A DNA stretch of 64,000 bases from the NCBI GenBank assembly GCA_002104905.1, contig MCFE01000336.1, forward strand, positions 28,259-92,258, read 5' to 3'. The position numbers were made by a program, and so were the translations under genes. The stretch is from Basidiobolus meristosporus CBS 931.73. Lineage: Eukaryota; Basidiobolomycota; Basidiobolomycetes; Basidiobolales; Basidiobolaceae. The notes under the pieces are model-generated. The model was not told the origin of the DNA. It ran no database searches and saw only the letters and a list, made by a program, of their open reading frames with translations. This document shows positions 21,672 to 34,031 of this stretch, in pieces (positions within the stretch are counted from its first letter, which is position 1; each line of letters starts with the position of its first letter).

Positions 21672-22856
21672 CTAAACATAGAGCTCATTGGGATACTCCC
21701 GGCTTAGCGGTAATGGATAATGGCTCCGGAGGGCGAAATTCTCCACCTCCTGGCCAGTCATTGGATAGTGGCGACTAACGAAGTGATTGATAATGTCTGC
21801 CATGTCATTGACTAATTTGTTCCGGATCTCCATACTTCCGCGGCGCAGATGAGCAGGCAGCTCAATCTGTACGCCATCAATGCTAAGACTAGTGTGACGC
21901 TGCAAACAGTATCCTCCGCGATAGTATTGACCCCCATTAGGCGAAGGTATTGATGGAGAAGGCACCGTTTTGTAGGCCTTGCGCTCGAATAGCCCGCCTA
22001 ACGAGTTGGGGCCTCGGATCAGGTCCAGAAAGTGGTTTCTACGCCCACTGAGACCGCGTAGGCTGCTACTTTGGCTGACAGTGCCGCTGGCTGAGTGCTC
22101 ATTGAGCCTATCAAGGTCTGACGCATGAACAAGGTAGCCTAACTCAATCCATTTTTCTGGATGCTTCTGACCATGTAGGTCGATGTATAGACCCCTCCCA
22201 AAACTACGCTCCACCTGCTTAGTTGCTATCTCCACGAGACGATGGTACTCTAGCCAGGTGTGTGCCGCTTCACTACTTGAAAATGGATACTCATGAATAT
22301 CTCGGTTCACGTCTACCTTTCTACGGTTAAGGTGGCATACAATGAGATGGGGTCTTTTTCCGTAAAGACCAAGCCTCTCGGTCAGGTCTTTGGCAATCTC
22401 ATGGGTGTTCAGGTCGTTTAGTAGACGCACTCCCGGGAGGCTTGGTCTATCGGCGACATTCTCTGGCATCAAGAAGCCCCCATGGGGAGCGGCCAAGACA
22501 ATGGGAGAATTCCCAGGGATGTACTCAACAAACCGATTTGTTCCGTAGTAGCTCTTGACATTTGGATTGGGTGTGTAGAATGAAGATGTGATCGAATTGG
22601 GTTCATTGCTGTACTGTATGTTTGGGATCTCGTCCTTTCGAGAGGCGGTCAATAATACATAGGAGAGTAGGCGGCCGGCATCTACGTTATTTATATCCAC
22701 CTTTGGGGAAGGCGTGGATGGAGCCAGCTTGTCCGAGGCAAGCTTGGGGCCATTTCCGGTATACGTCTGGATGTCCTTCTTCAAGACAAGCCTTGCTAAT
22801 GAACGGCTTGCGATCCGTGAGGAAACAACTCGGTGAAGATTCATGATGATCAACAA
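21672..22856 (-). CDS. N-formylglutamate amidohydrolase-like protein, probable mitochondrial
   Basis: Single exon, 394 aa (or 390 aa from the second Met at 22844). The N-terminus after that Met (MNLHRVVSSRIASRSLARLVLKK) is rich in Arg and Ser without acids, a typical mitochondrial presequence. The body carries the N-formylglutamate amidohydrolase family pattern: VLAAPHGG, a LNDLNTHEIA segment, HLNRRKVDVNRD and YIDLHGQKH, which supply the His/Glu/Asp metal and catalytic residues of this M14-like fold. Bacterial HutG-type members release formate from N-formylglutamate in histidine breakdown; many fungal members have unknown substrates. Family call good, substrate unproved. The gene stands alone between repeat-rich stretches and is not obviously broken. 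Confidence 0.82.
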   Translation of the reverse strand: MLIIMNLHRVVSSRIASRSLARLVLKKDIQTYTGNGPKLASDKLAPSTPSPKVDINNVDAGRLLSYVLLTASRKDEIPNIQYSNEPNSITSSFYTPNPNVKSYYGTNRFVEYIPGNSPIVLAAPHGGFLMPENVADRPSLPGVRLLNDLNTHEIAKDLTERLGLYGKRPHLIVCHLNRRKVDVNRDIHEYPFSSSEAAHTWLEYHRLVEIATKQVERSFGRGLYIDLHGQKHPEKWIELGYLVHASDLDRLNEHSASGTVSQSSSLRGLSGRRNHFLDLIRGPNSLGGLFERKAYKTVPSPSIPSPNGGQYYRGGYCLQRHTSLSIDGVQIELPAHLRRGSMEIRNKLVNDMADIINHFVSRHYPMTGQEVENFALRSHYPLPLSREYPNELYV

Positions 22857-24839
22857 TTTCCTGGTTAAGCGAAGGGTTTACTATAAGCGGATTATTAAGA
22901 ACGAATGGAGTGCAGTCCCAAAAGCGGCACGTAAAATTTTTACGAAAGGCAAATTCAAGGTTGACTCGGTGGAAAACAATCCCATTAAGTAGCAGTCGAT
23001 GAGGCAGCTACTGAGGGAGTGTTTCCAATTACGGGGATCGTTGTGGGATATCCCCTGTATTTGGTTAGGGATCAGTAATAATGCGGTCTGACCAGTATAC
23101 GATCATGACTCCGGATCACTCAAAGAGGAAACCCTTCGCGAGGGCCCAAATATAATGGATCACCTATATTTAAGCCAGTTGGCTGGATTTTGTGTACCTG
23201 GAACAGGAATGTATATTGAGTTGGTTGGGAGCATTGATGTAAACAGAAGTCTCAAAGACCTTGTGTTCGGGGCCATTTACACAATACATTATGAGGCTTG
23301 AGTGTTGTCAACCTCCATGCAATTCCTATTTGATCATGTGTGCGGCCCTTACATGCATCCGTCTTTGCAAAATGGGCTCATGATGACCAGGATTCGCTGG
23401 GAAAATCACCATGGCTTTGGGTCCAATGCAGAATAGCAAGCCCAACAATAATGGAATCTGCCAGGCCTGGGTGGGCGAATGAACGCGACGGAGGTGCCAC
23501 AGCCTTTGTATTGTCATTGTAACAGAATGTTTTACGTAGCTTTACGCCTGGATGTGTGCTAATTCACACGTGTGGTGTATTCTCAAACCATCATTATTTA
23601 TGCATTCCTTCACGGCGCATGCATGGAGCGGGGATGCCAATATCTCCTTTCTCTTGTTGCAAAAGTCTAGACGCCCGGCAAAGGCACCACCGCACCTAGT
23701 CCCCAGAGGAGCTAGCGAATCCAGCCACAGCCGCCACTCTAATCTCCAAACAATTGGAACGGTGTTGATGGCTAATGTCTCCCTTGGCAAGTGGTGACAT
23801 CATGCTCCACATGCAATGAGCCCATCTGATCCTGTAGGTATCTCGATTTGGAGTGCGGAGGATATTTTATTTATGAGGCACCTGGATGTCACTTTCGGAA
23901 ACACAAATGTACCCTCAAGTAGGGCAATATCCGGCTCTGCCAGCCTGGGAGCTCTTGCCTGTTCAGCTCAGATGGAACATTTAGTATTGGGCGTGTGAGT
24001 ACCAGGGAGCACATGATACCATGGGGCCCTTTTTAAGTCGAATATGGCCCGGATGTTTATAAATCAATATGTATTTAGGCTTGTGATGATATGGCTTAGC
24101 CCAAACAGAGCTGCATTTTTGGAAATGCAGTTGCATGGTATATCGATGAATTCTTGGGCCATCATTTTCACGGGCAGATTTTCACCTGTGTTATGCGTAT
24201 CATGGCTGACTACCGAAAAGGTGGATGGTAGCCAAGTGAATGTGGGTTAGGTGAAATGTGAGATAATTCCCATCACATGTGTCGCTATTATTGGTCCTTG
24301 AAATAGCTATAGGGCTATTGAAATCCAGTTCTCTTATCTGTTGGTGGGGCTACTCATCTGCATAGAACATGTTGTACAAAAACTCATTAATAATCAAAAA
24401 GATATTGAGGTTCGTGAACTTTCGAATAAACGGGACCAAAGGAGAGGTGATACGCAGAGAAGCCAATTTAGAACTCATAGACTCCAGCAGCCGAATGCCC
24501 CGAGGCTCGTAATTTGGCTGATTTCAGACAACTAAGCATTCTCGAGTTCCATGTTACTTGTATTCTAGTAGGTGCTTGTTGCTCGAGATACCAGGTTTGA
24601 ACACTGAAGCCATCGCAAATATCTAGGTTGCTTCTACATTGTCATGCTGGCGGGTAGTTCCACAATTGACGGAGAAATAGGTCTGTCTGGACCAAAAAAA
24701 GTTGTACAGCTATCACAGAATAGTGCCTGAGTATTCCAACAGTAGGGCTTCCTCTTACGTTGCGATTTTAATGTTTGATGTTGAAGTGAACTATGGCTAG
24801 AGTGTAATCTTGGCAAATAGAGGTGATAGTGTTACCGAT
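22857..24839. other. Intergenic, no supported gene
   Basis: About 2 kb. The part at 23300-24000 is richer in G+C and has overlapping short frames on both strands, none with recognisable content. The promoter of the amidohydrolase-like gene probably lies just above 22857. Confidence 0.35.
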
Positions 24840-25477
24840 GGACGTCAAAACTAATTTAAGCTCTAAATATTTTGGAATTTAAGCGTAAATACTGAAAAGT
24901 GATATTTATATATGGTTCCAATTCCTTTGAAGATCTAGGATATAGTTGGTATTGCGCCATGCTTGTTGATATTCCCCACTTGGTCATTGTCGTGATTTAT
25001 TCAGACTTCTAGTTCATGTTAAATCATGATATCATAGTAGCTAGGAACATCCAGAAAACCATTCACACATTTTAAAATCGATGAAGTATTTAACTTCGCA
25101 TTGTTCATGCCATTTGCTCATCCAGCTCATATCAGCTCTTATACTCTATTCAGCGTCCAACATGTTATGACTTGTCAGAAGTTATCTGCTCAACAGAGAA
25201 CTGGCCTACAGATCCTTTGGAAGTTTTTTGAGAAAGTTGGAATACCCTATATGTCCGGGATAACTGATTGGTATTGGAGAAGTTAAAGTAGGTTGTTTAT
25301 TCACTAGTAAACCTTGGTCAAAGCAATAATAAGATCGTGCACATTGTTTATGGTCTTATAGATTAGTTTTAATGTTTGGGGATTTCCGGGACTATCAAGC
25401 TTATCTATAAGACCACAAGCTAAATACTATGAGAGTATTTCAGATTGCGGTAGTTAGCTTAAGAAAAGTTTATGCAA
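24840..25477. other. AT-rich, no gene seen
   Basis: Low-complexity AT-rich sequence leading into a cluster of decayed LTRs. No coding signal seen. Confidence 0.35.
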
Positions 25478-25700
25478 TGTGTTGTAAGATTTGTATTTAC
25501 ACTCAAATATTTGATGGATTTGGTCACTTAGATCACAGCTTATTGGCTTTACTATCTCATGCCCAAATTCTTTGATGGGATGTATTTAAAATATTTCCAC
25601 CAAAATGACAAGTACTCAGAGCCTGAAACCCACACAAAGCTGCTCAAGAGCCTGAAAGCTTGTGCACATGCTCTTGGCACCTTATCAAGTATGATATATG
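25478..25700 (+). repeat. Decayed family A LTR (first of three)
   Basis: Starts near GTGTTGTAAGATTTG and retains scattered LTR words (CACTTAGATCAC, CCACCAAAATGACAAGTACTCAGAG, GTGCACATGCTCTTGG). Strongly diverged, with the 3' part missing. Confidence 0.55.
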
Positions 25701-25724
25701 TCTTTTTCTGTTGCGGATAATCAG

Positions 25725-26010
25725 GTTACACCTAAACCATTCATACTCCTTAAGATTCTATTGAGTTTATTGCTAAACTATGAGTCACTTACTTGAGATT
25801 TATATGATACTTGAAATTGGTGAGGGCCTTCCAGTTATCAACATTCTCAGACTCATCCAATAGCCTGCAAACTTTGCATGCAGCTTCCTGTGATCTTTTT
25901 TAAGATACCCCTCAGAGTCTTGAAGCATTTTAGTACTGGTACAATAAGTCATTAAGTGAGCACCACCTAATCTACTTGTTTTTCCATCACTTCTAGCAAC
26001 TTCTATACTC
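25725..26010 (+). repeat. Decayed family A LTR (second of three)
   Basis: Recognisable words include GTTACACCTAAACCATTCAT, TGCAAACTTTGCATGCAGC, AATAAGTCATTAAGTGAG and CTAATCTACTTG. Same orientation as the neighbouring copies. The ends are eroded. Confidence 0.5.
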
Positions 26011-26243
26011 CAATATCAGTGCAAATAATTTGAGAGCTAAACAAGTAGGTTGTATCTCTATCATGGCTTAAAAGTGGTTGGGTGAACACTGCTATATGCA
26101 TGAAGAAGATTCACATGCTTTAATCAAGTGTAACATCAGAAGGTGAATGCTAACCTCAAAGAATAAAGAGTTGCATTTGCATAGCTACTGAGATTCCAGT
26201 AGGTAATGTGTATTTTGGACCAATTCAACACTTGACCTTTTAT

Positions 26244-26584
26244 CTTTTAGTAAATTTCATAATTACACCTAAAGATTCACCGGACTTAGTTACTTATACC
26301 ATAGTCTGCAAATCTTAGAGAATTCTGGCCAAATTCCTTGTTGGGATTTTCATGGAATGTTTTCACCAATACATCAGGTGCCCAGAATATGAAAATTCTC
26401 CAAACTGCCCCAGACTTAGCGCACATGTTTTTGGGACCTTCCAAAATAAGCTTTACACCTTTTGTTTGCCAAGACTATGTAAAAGTATAAATACCACCTT
26501 TATGTTCAATAAGTCATTAAGTGAAACCCACATAATCTACTTGTTCACCCAATTACTTCCAGCATCTCCAAAGCTCTTACAACA
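26244..26584 (+). repeat. Diverged near-complete family A LTR (third of three)
   Basis: Collinear with the 349-bp LTR from about its first base to the terminal TCTTACAACA at 26584. The 5' TGTTG is mutated. No matching target duplication (TACTT follows), so it is either old or rearranged. It keeps the TATAAATAC core and AATAAGTCATTAAGTG. Confidence 0.75.
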
Positions 26585-27604
26585 TACTTGGAGTAAAAAA
26601 CAAAGCAAACTTTTCTAAAAGTAAGAATCTAGAAAAGGCCATCAGAATACTATAATAATATCAGCTGAATTCCAAGTTTCTGAAACTGACAACTCTCAAC
26701 ATCTCATGCATTAGCTGTTGGACAGACAAGCCAGGAGGAAACTAAGTCAACTAGCATTCATACCAAATTTGGCAATTAGCTGCTCACTACCACCAAAAAT
26801 TGTAACTGAAAATTTGAATGAAAACACCAGCTGAAAATCAAATGAATTCCATGCTTGAGATTTTTCATAAGTAGTGGAAGTATATGCTTTGTGCAAATCA
26901 GTATTCTTGCAATTTTCACTAATTCCATATGCAAGGTTGATATTGGCTATGTACAACCTTAACATATGAATTATTTAATAGTTTCCAACATATATAATCA
27001 AAATCTTCAGCCCACTCATAATGTAAATATCATGAGGACTTATATGTATGGCCAATTGTCAGCAACACAAATAGCACACCATATGGCCTTGATTCATGTC
27101 CAACATTGAAATTAAGCAATACTTCTCTTTGGCGGAGTATCATTTGAAGTTGTGATGAGAAGATTTAGTGGATTATTCCTCCGTATCAAAATAACATATT
27201 ATAATGATGGATGTAATGGAGGTGGTGATTGTGCAGGCAGCATGTCTAACATGTTGATGTTACTATGGATATTCAATGCATGAGCGCAACATCCCTATTT
27301 TACTACCCCAAAGAGAATAACATCTAGTTATACTTGTCATTATTCTACATACAAGTAGGCAATTTGGGGTCCGATTGGCTGAATGCACTAGGACCTCTTA
27401 TAACGCAGAAGAGTTCGGCATTTTGGATTTTGCCCGGCGACTACCGATGAGACTAGCTTTGAGTGATTCTATTGCGGAGATCTAAAGGAGCATGAGTTTA
27501 GGGAGCAATTTGTAGTATATTATATTCACTGACCTTCTCAGAGTCCATAGATGGTTCATTTGATTTCGTCTGGTTGGCTAACAGCAATTGTCAGTGGCTA
27601 TGCA
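26585..27604. other. AT-rich intergenic region
   Basis: No gene recognised between the LTR remnant and the 3' end of MCM10. The minus frame at 26747-26965 is not supported by any motif. Confidence 0.4.
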
Positions 27605-29134
27605 TTAAGAAGGGATAAGGTTTGGCGTACTTGAGTCGACCATGTCAATCCCCTGTATTTTTCGAATGTAACTAGCACCAATGCTGTTTTCGTCCCTGAG
27701 TTTGTCTCTGAAATTGAAGCAAAGAGTAAGCTGCTATTGGCGGAAGATAACTCAAATGCAAGTGGAAACCAACATTAATGCTTGGGTGGTTTTTTGCTTC
27801 TTGGCACTCTTGCTTTCATCCTCCGGTTTTTGACGACTATCCCCTAGGACGAGCATGTTTCCATTGTCCAGAATATAAGATTCATCTCGCGCTCCTGTGA
27901 AAGCCGCATCCGGTCGCTTTCTTTTCTGAGAGGGTTTTGGCACTTCAAAGATGGAGATACTGCGATAAAAGTTTCAGTGACGATGAAGAATGTCCAATCT
28001 ATTGGCGCATACCATACCCAGTAGCGAACTCCATTCGACTCATTCGTTGCTTTCTGTACGACATCAGCAAGTGTGACTCACAGTACTCTCCTAAACGACT
28101 GTGTATTCCAAGCTCAATACCATGGTGGTCTTTGGAAGAGGCAAATACGTACCTATCAATGATGGCATTGCAATTTAAGCCATCTTTCTTGACTGCAACG
28201 CAGAGACCAAAATCGATACACTCTCCAATATTCATGAATTTGTTGGGGTGGTCGACTTGAATGGCAACGCTAGCGTTTCTCTTTGTATAGATGTGAGCAG
28301 AGATGCAATCAAACGGTGTATATGAGGCATGCTTACATCAGTTGGTTTGAGGATTTTTGGATTAAGAATGGCAATCATTGAGCCCAATGGCTCTGCCCAA
28401 AGCTTCTCGTATTGTTTGCCAAACATGATCAAACTGATTGTCGTTTTTAAATCCGATATCTTCACCACATAGTATGGGTCTCCTTTCTTGGTGGTTTTGA
28501 CGGGTCTCTTTTCTCCTATCACACCAATAGTCACCCAATTCCCTGGAATATCATCGCGGACCAGGCTCTTTTGTATGCTTGACAACTTTATCATTTGCCG
28601 CCCTCGCATTCTTTCATTCATGGTCTCAACGGAGACCTTTCTGTTCCTAGATTTTGGTTAAGTATAGGAAGCAAACATGTCCAAGAAACCTCGGAATACC
28701 GTATACGCAAATTGGAGTAAGGCTCATGCTGCTCTGAAGTTGGTTGAGGGGGGCGCCAATTTCCACTCCCTTGAATTTGAAGATTTCAGGTGGTAAGCTT
28801 TGTGAAGGAGTGAGAAGTAGAACAGAGGAATTTTGGGAACCTTGCCCTTCCGAGGTCTCAAACTTGCTATCCTTGACAGTATTTTCCGGCTTGCTCGTGT
28901 GCTTCCGAAGCCTGGCTGTGAATGCCGACACTCTTTTTTTTGCAGTTCCCTGACCTGTTCCTTCGATGGTGTTGATTGTCAAGTCTACAAATTTTCACCG
29001 ACCAATTGAGTTAATGCGTAATCGATTTCCATGGTCACTAGCAAAGATAAGCCTGTTGCCTCTGTCTTACGAAGGCTTGGGTTTGCAATCAGCCTTTTTT
29101 TGGAAACGTTAAACTGACCTTGTGAGGAATTCAT
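27605..29134 (-). CDS. MCM10: DNA replication initiation factor Mcm10
   Basis: Nine exons: 29134-29119, 29065-29039, 28984-28841, 28769-28700, 28646-28337, 28280-28153, 28098-28018, 27959-27774, 27707-27605, giving 354 aa in phase. The first two exons are tentative. Residues about 86-190 contain NERMRGRQMIKLSSI and the OB-fold (NWVTIGVIGEKRPVKT, DLKTTISLIMFGKQYEKLW, LNPKILKPTD). The CCCH zinc finger follows, with C216, C226, C238 and H241 (DFGLC..KKDGLNC..GEYCESH). The C-terminus is basic, then ends GASYIRKIQGIDM. Mcm10 binds single-stranded DNA and the CMG helicase and helps start replication forks in the nucleus. Introns before 28769 and 28280 end in AAG. The protein is short, lacking the long N-terminal region of larger orthologues. 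Core identity is firm; 5' end open. Confidence 0.88.
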
Positions 29135-30389
29135 TGTTATGAAGCGGTGTTTCCCAAAAGCATCCCCCACTATGTAATGTTATCGGATGGTTATCTCGAT
29201 ACCAATGTTTATTTTTTATTGAAGTCAACAACACTGTATCAAATGAAAAGCATGGAAATTCAGCCAGACTAGTGCGAACATTCTTTGTTAGCTTATTCCG
29301 GAATGCTGGGATCTGCTTGGCTAGGGGCCAAGCTGGAAATAGATCAACACTGACTTTGAATAATTTAATACCAAATATATTCATACACATAGTTAAATGG
29401 TGGCTCGAACAAGCATACATAGAGCAGGGTCCACACATGTGCATACCAAGGACGAGAAGTTCGCGTCTATATCGTTTAGGAAGTTGGCCCTATGTATCTG
29501 TTGGACATAAAGCGGAGACGAAAGCCCATCATGCCTTGCTCTATAGACAAACTCCCAAAGGAGCGAATTTAAGCCTAACCTGAATTCATGATCAACCGTG
29601 TGCACAGTGGCGTGAAAATGAGTGAAAATTCGGAGCGTCACACCAGTGAAACCACGGGGCAAAGGGAAAGTGCTCTGCGCCATTCCAAATACGTCACAGG
29701 TACAAACTCGGATATGATTTCTGCGAAGATTGATGATGGGGAGCTAGGCTATCTAGAGATGGCCAATAGGATTGAGCAAAGAAATAGCATGCAGTTTGCT
29801 GACCCCTGAATGAGTTCATCATGTTCCACGGAATTCATTTACCCTGTCAACAGCCATCAATCTCACTAGCGCTTTCCCTCATTACCACCGAAGTTGCACC
29901 TGTGGAATCTCAGATCATCAAGTGCAGAATGATGTCTTGAATGATGAGCATTCGCCACTGAATTGTCAACCTGGCCGTCAATAACAAGAAGCTGTATGGT
30001 GGATACCACGCCCCAAAACCCATCGATCGAACCAATTGGAGTCGGGGAGTTTTCAATAATCCGTACTTGTCAACTAATTCGCAGATTAAACTTCATTTTT
30101 CCCGAGACTGATACCATATATAGTCTAGGCCATCGAATACACTCCTGTAGTGAGGAGGCTAACCCGTAAGATGCCTTCTAAATGGCAAGCTTTGGGGTGC
30201 CATTCAGGGTCGCCACTGCAGCGCGTACCGCACAGGATCGTATTTGATGTATCAACGGGATTTATTGAACGTTTCGTTTGTACAATGGGTATTTACACAA
30301 GAATTAAGGTAATAACAAATACTGTTCCAATTATGAGGTGTTGATGCTATGAATGGTATAATCCTATATGATGGCTGGTGAGTAAGGCT
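29135..30389. other. Intergenic, no supported gene
   Basis: Probable shared flank: MCM10 promoter on the left and 3' flank of arrestin 1 on the right. Overlapping short frames on both strands at 29270-29690 lack recognisable content. Additional 5' exons of MCM10 cannot be excluded. Confidence 0.35.
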
Positions 30390-31482
30390 CTAGGGTTCCA
30401 CCGATATTTGTTGTTCGTAGGATGGTGGCGGAGGGAGCAACGAGTTCCCAGGCTGGCAGTATATTGCGTAAGGGGGCAGGCATTCGAACACTTCCTGGTT
30501 GGAAGCGGGCATAACAACGAAAGGAGCTTCTATTGTGTGCACTTCGGTTTGGCTGCCGCGGATGACATCCATGGTTATCCGCAAAACATGGTGAACATTG
30601 ATGAGATCAGTGGCACAGTCATGATGCACGCTAAGGTTCTCGTGGATAGGGACCAGGATGTGCTTCTCAATCACTGGGCCAGCACTTGGGCTGGAGATGT
30701 CGGTGTTTGAAATGAGCTTGATAAGTTTCGTCTCTGTCTTTGAGATGCCGTTGTCCCGATCATGATAGGTGGTTAGTTCTTTTAGGGTGAACCGAATATC
30801 CTTGATTCTTATGTCTTCATTCGATGTTGACCATACTTTCAGCAGAGTTGGAACCATATCGCCCACCCCATAGGCACTCATGGGGATAAATAGTTCGTGC
30901 CCAAGCTGTTCAGACCAGTTTCCGCTGACAACGATAGGTTCGATTTGCTCAAGCGTGTATGGCGAGGAGTATCTTTTGACGATCACCTCCTTCTCCGCAT
31001 ACAGGTCACGTTTAAACAATGGCCTTTCCGCAATGGCTTCCAGCCTGTATTGGATATCGCCGTTCTCGGTATGAACCGTCTCCGGAAGTGCGCCCGAGAA
31101 CGGGTAATCATAATAATACGAATGCTCGCCGGCGGGAATAACATGTGGCTCCGACTGTGGTTCCAAAAGGGTCCAAGTAAAATCAATCAGCTCTTTTTTC
31201 TTGTGCTGGACCAAAATATGATAACCGTCGGCTAAACAACAACGAAGGATCAGTACACGAAGGATGGCGGATCATAAGCGCTACTGTGAGAAACATACAC
31301 TCCGCCCAAGTGGCCTTGGCTTTACCACGTAGTCGAACAGTCAGGCTTTTGAATTTACAAGGTTGATCAAGTTTGAGCAATATGCGGCCTCTCAAAACCG
31401 AGCCAGCTGAGTCATGTGGGGTTCCGTGCAAAACTAGATAATCTTCGGCAAGCCGAATCTCGAAACGAGAGACCTTCACCAT
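30390..31482 (-). CDS. Alpha-arrestin 1 with PPSY tail
   Basis: Two exons, 31482-31299 and 31231-30390, joined over a 67-bp intron with a GTATGT donor and TTTAG acceptor; 341 aa. It has the arrestin N-lobe (residues about 4-150, with LRGRILLKLDQPCKFKSLTVRLRGKAKATW and the FSGALPETV segment) and C-lobe (about 160-310). The tail LPPPPSYEQQ contains a PPxY motif, the docking site for Rsp5/Nedd4 ubiquitin ligases. Fungal alpha-arrestins of this type bring Rsp5 to plasma-membrane transporters and drive their endocytosis. Its client is not predictable. A paralogue of the same length and tail lies 1.5 kb away on the same strand (32960-34031), so this is a duplicated pair. Confidence 0.88.
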
Positions 31483-32959
31483 GCTAATGAGAACAAACTA
31501 CAGGTGTGCAAGTTGAAAAGTAGTGAATCACTAAAATGAATGGTTGGAAGAGAAACGGTGAAACAATCGATAAGCATCCTGCTGGTATTTATAACTCACC
31601 CCCTCCCCAATGAAAATGAGGGGTAGCTTTTTTGTTGTCGTTTTCGGATCAGCCATGAAAAATTTTATCGCCGCAAGCGATGGTATTACAAATCTGTCAA
31701 AAGAACTGCTTGAAATTGCTTATCCATTTTGATTCCCCTGGAGGATTATTTCATCGCTACTGGCTCATGATGGCTTTGAAAGATGCCAGCGGTGATGCGC
31801 CAGTTCTTGAGGATGATTGGTCGGTCAGGAGTCATTGAATGAGCGGATTTGGTGTTACCATTTAGGAGGCACGCTGGGGTTGCCTCTCAATTAAAATGCA
31901 TGCTTTGCTCAACCGTTCGGACCGCGTTTGTGGTTTGGATGGTTGTTCGCAGTGCACGTTTTAGTTTGTTGCAATTTGCACACGCCATTTCGGCTCTCCT
32001 GGACCACCTCAGGGTAGTGGGCGGCCTAACCATTCTTCCATTCTGGGTATGCATCTGAAACCGTCACAGGAGGGGAGTTAGGAAATGAAAGCTCATAATT
32101 TCCAATGTTGATGTATGGGCGGTTGATATGAATGGCTATTCATTAATCATTGCCATATTTGGTAATCGAGGAATCACCAAGGCTGGTCCATGAATGTTCT
32201 TCAAATATATACTGTTTCAATAGCTGTGTGTAGAGATACGGGCCTGTTCTCCATATTCTTTTTCATGCTTTCCGTGTTTGTAGTATTGGTATGAATCCAA
32301 GCCAGAGTGGGCTTGCACACAGGCTCAGGTGGCTGGAATCCAATCGCTACCACTGCTATGCTTTATGCGAGGTACAACAGAGCAGAATCCAATATTGTTC
32401 TAAGAATGAACAGCGCTTCTAAAGCCGTCGGTGGGTTGATAAGTTTGCTGGGATCCTATGTATTAATCTCACACTAGATTATCAGTTGACCACTCCTGAT
32501 AGAGCCTTGAAACCCAGCCCAAGTATTTGTCACAGACCATGGCGAACCGTCTGCTTGGAAACTGGCGAATGGTAGCCTCGCATCAGCCCATACCCTGATA
32601 TTTGTTAGCACAACCATGCTGAACATGCCAAGAGGAATACGGGGGGGCGATATCACTTTTGAGCGTGCAGACATTGTCTTCACATAGTTCACAACAAGGA
32701 AGAACTGGGTTGTGAGAGCTTTGCTTCACGTGTGCAATGTGCTAAACTAAAGATACAATGATCATATATAACACTAGAAATACGAATTATCCTAAACTTG
32801 GTGGGAACGTCTAGTATGGTTCTCCACAAATTGAGTAATTACTGCGATAGCTAAACCAGGCAGCGGTCAAAATTGAATTCAACAAATATATGGGCTAAGG
32901 TACAGGGTCAGTGGGGGGGGGGTGGGGGTGGTCTCCATAAACTCATAGCGTGGCTCACT
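31483..32959. other. Intergenic between the arrestin paralogues
   Basis: About 1.5 kb. No supported gene. Contains the promoter of arrestin 1, the 3' flank of arrestin 2 and a G-rich tract at 32911-32931. Confidence 0.4.
32911..32931 (+). repeat. G-rich tract
   Basis: A run of ten G followed by T, five G, TGG, on the plus strand, about 30 bases beyond the stop of arrestin 2. It could form a G-quadruplex or be a slippage-prone homopolymer. Confidence 0.6.
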
Positions 32960-34031
32960 TTACGGTGTTGTTGCCATTAGGTTGATATGTTCGTAGGATG
33001 GTGGAAGAGACATACGTCTAGCGTACGGGTTTGTAGGTTGTTCAGATGTATAGACAGGGAGGATTTGATGAAGGTCATGGTTGGACGCACTCATGATTAT
33101 GATGGGGAACTCAACAGAAAAGGATTCCTCGCCCTCGTCCAGGTCAACCTTAAAATGCATCTTCAATTTGTGCTGGATCTTGATCAGCTCCGTACAACAG
33201 CCTATATGGATATTTGATTTGGTGGGAATAGGCAGTTGTAAATTCTTTTCAAGCACCCCATGAAACCGCTCTGCATCTGTCAAGAGCCTCAGCGTTCTCC
33301 GCTCTACTGTGAACAAGCTGGTCTCCGGTTTTCGATAGGTAATCGACTCTATAAGGTGGCAGTCAACCCGGTTGAGGGAGATGCCTTCATCTTTGGGGGA
33401 GTGCTTGATATTTACAGGGATAACATCACCAGGACCGAACGATTTTACTGGAAGAGTAATTTCGTACGGAATGCGTCCATTCCAAACATCGTATATATTG
33501 ATGGGCTCTAGGTGAAAGTCCGAGCGATGGAAAGAGGAGCGGATGATCTGGATCTCTCTACTACACGTTGATTTTTTCCTGGGAAACGGTCTATCCATAA
33601 CCACGTTCAACATGTACTGAACATAGCCGTTTTTGACATGGACCGTTTCGGGAAAGGCACCTTCGAAAGGGAGTTCGAAATTAAACTCATGCTTTCCGGG
33701 TGAAAGCGTATAATGCTTATTCGTCTGAGGTAAGAGTGGTTTATGGATTTTGACAATATTCCGTTTTGCGTGACTAAATTGGGTTTCCCCATTGTAGGCT
33801 TGGAAGGAGCTGTCAGCATAAGAAACACAAGCAACATAAAATGATGTACTTACTGTACTTCCATGAAACCTTGGATTTCCCCGTCAACTTTACGGACAGG
33901 GATTTTATCTTGGTTTCTTCTGATAGATCAACCACAACTTTCCCACCCAGCACCACCTCCTCTGCTTCCGCCGGATGACCTTGTAGAAACACTTGGTCTT
34001 CTGAAAGTAGCACCTCTACTCCGGGTGCCAT
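32960..34031 (-). CDS. Alpha-arrestin 2 with PPSY tail
   Basis: Two exons, 34031-33859 and 33809-32960; the 49-bp intron uses donor GTACAG and acceptor ACAG, giving 340 aa in frame. An alternative GTAAGT donor 5 bases downstream would break the frame. N-lobe features: VVLGGKVVVDLSEETKIKSL, LTGKSKVSW, then FELPFEGAFPETV. C-lobe: IPYEITLPVKSFGPGDVIPV and the final SLPPSYEH, a PPxY motif for Rsp5-type ligases. It aligns along its whole length with the paralogue at 30390-31482, including the intron position after the ..KA/SK..SW motif. Role inferred from family: ubiquitin-dependent endocytosis of membrane proteins. Confidence 0.86.

Noticed and set aside
23300-24000. GC-richer patch as a transferred gene
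   Set aside because: Overlapping short frames on both strands, none longer than about 80 codons or with recognisable content.
18991-27000. CRISPR-like or tandem array from repeated LTR words
   Set aside because: The repeats are degenerate LTR copies of different lengths, not regularly spaced short repeats, and the genome is eukaryotic.
32911-32931. G-rich tract as a regulatory G-quadruplex
   Set aside because: Only one long and one medium G run lie close together; a simple slippage tract next to a gene end is enough to explain it.
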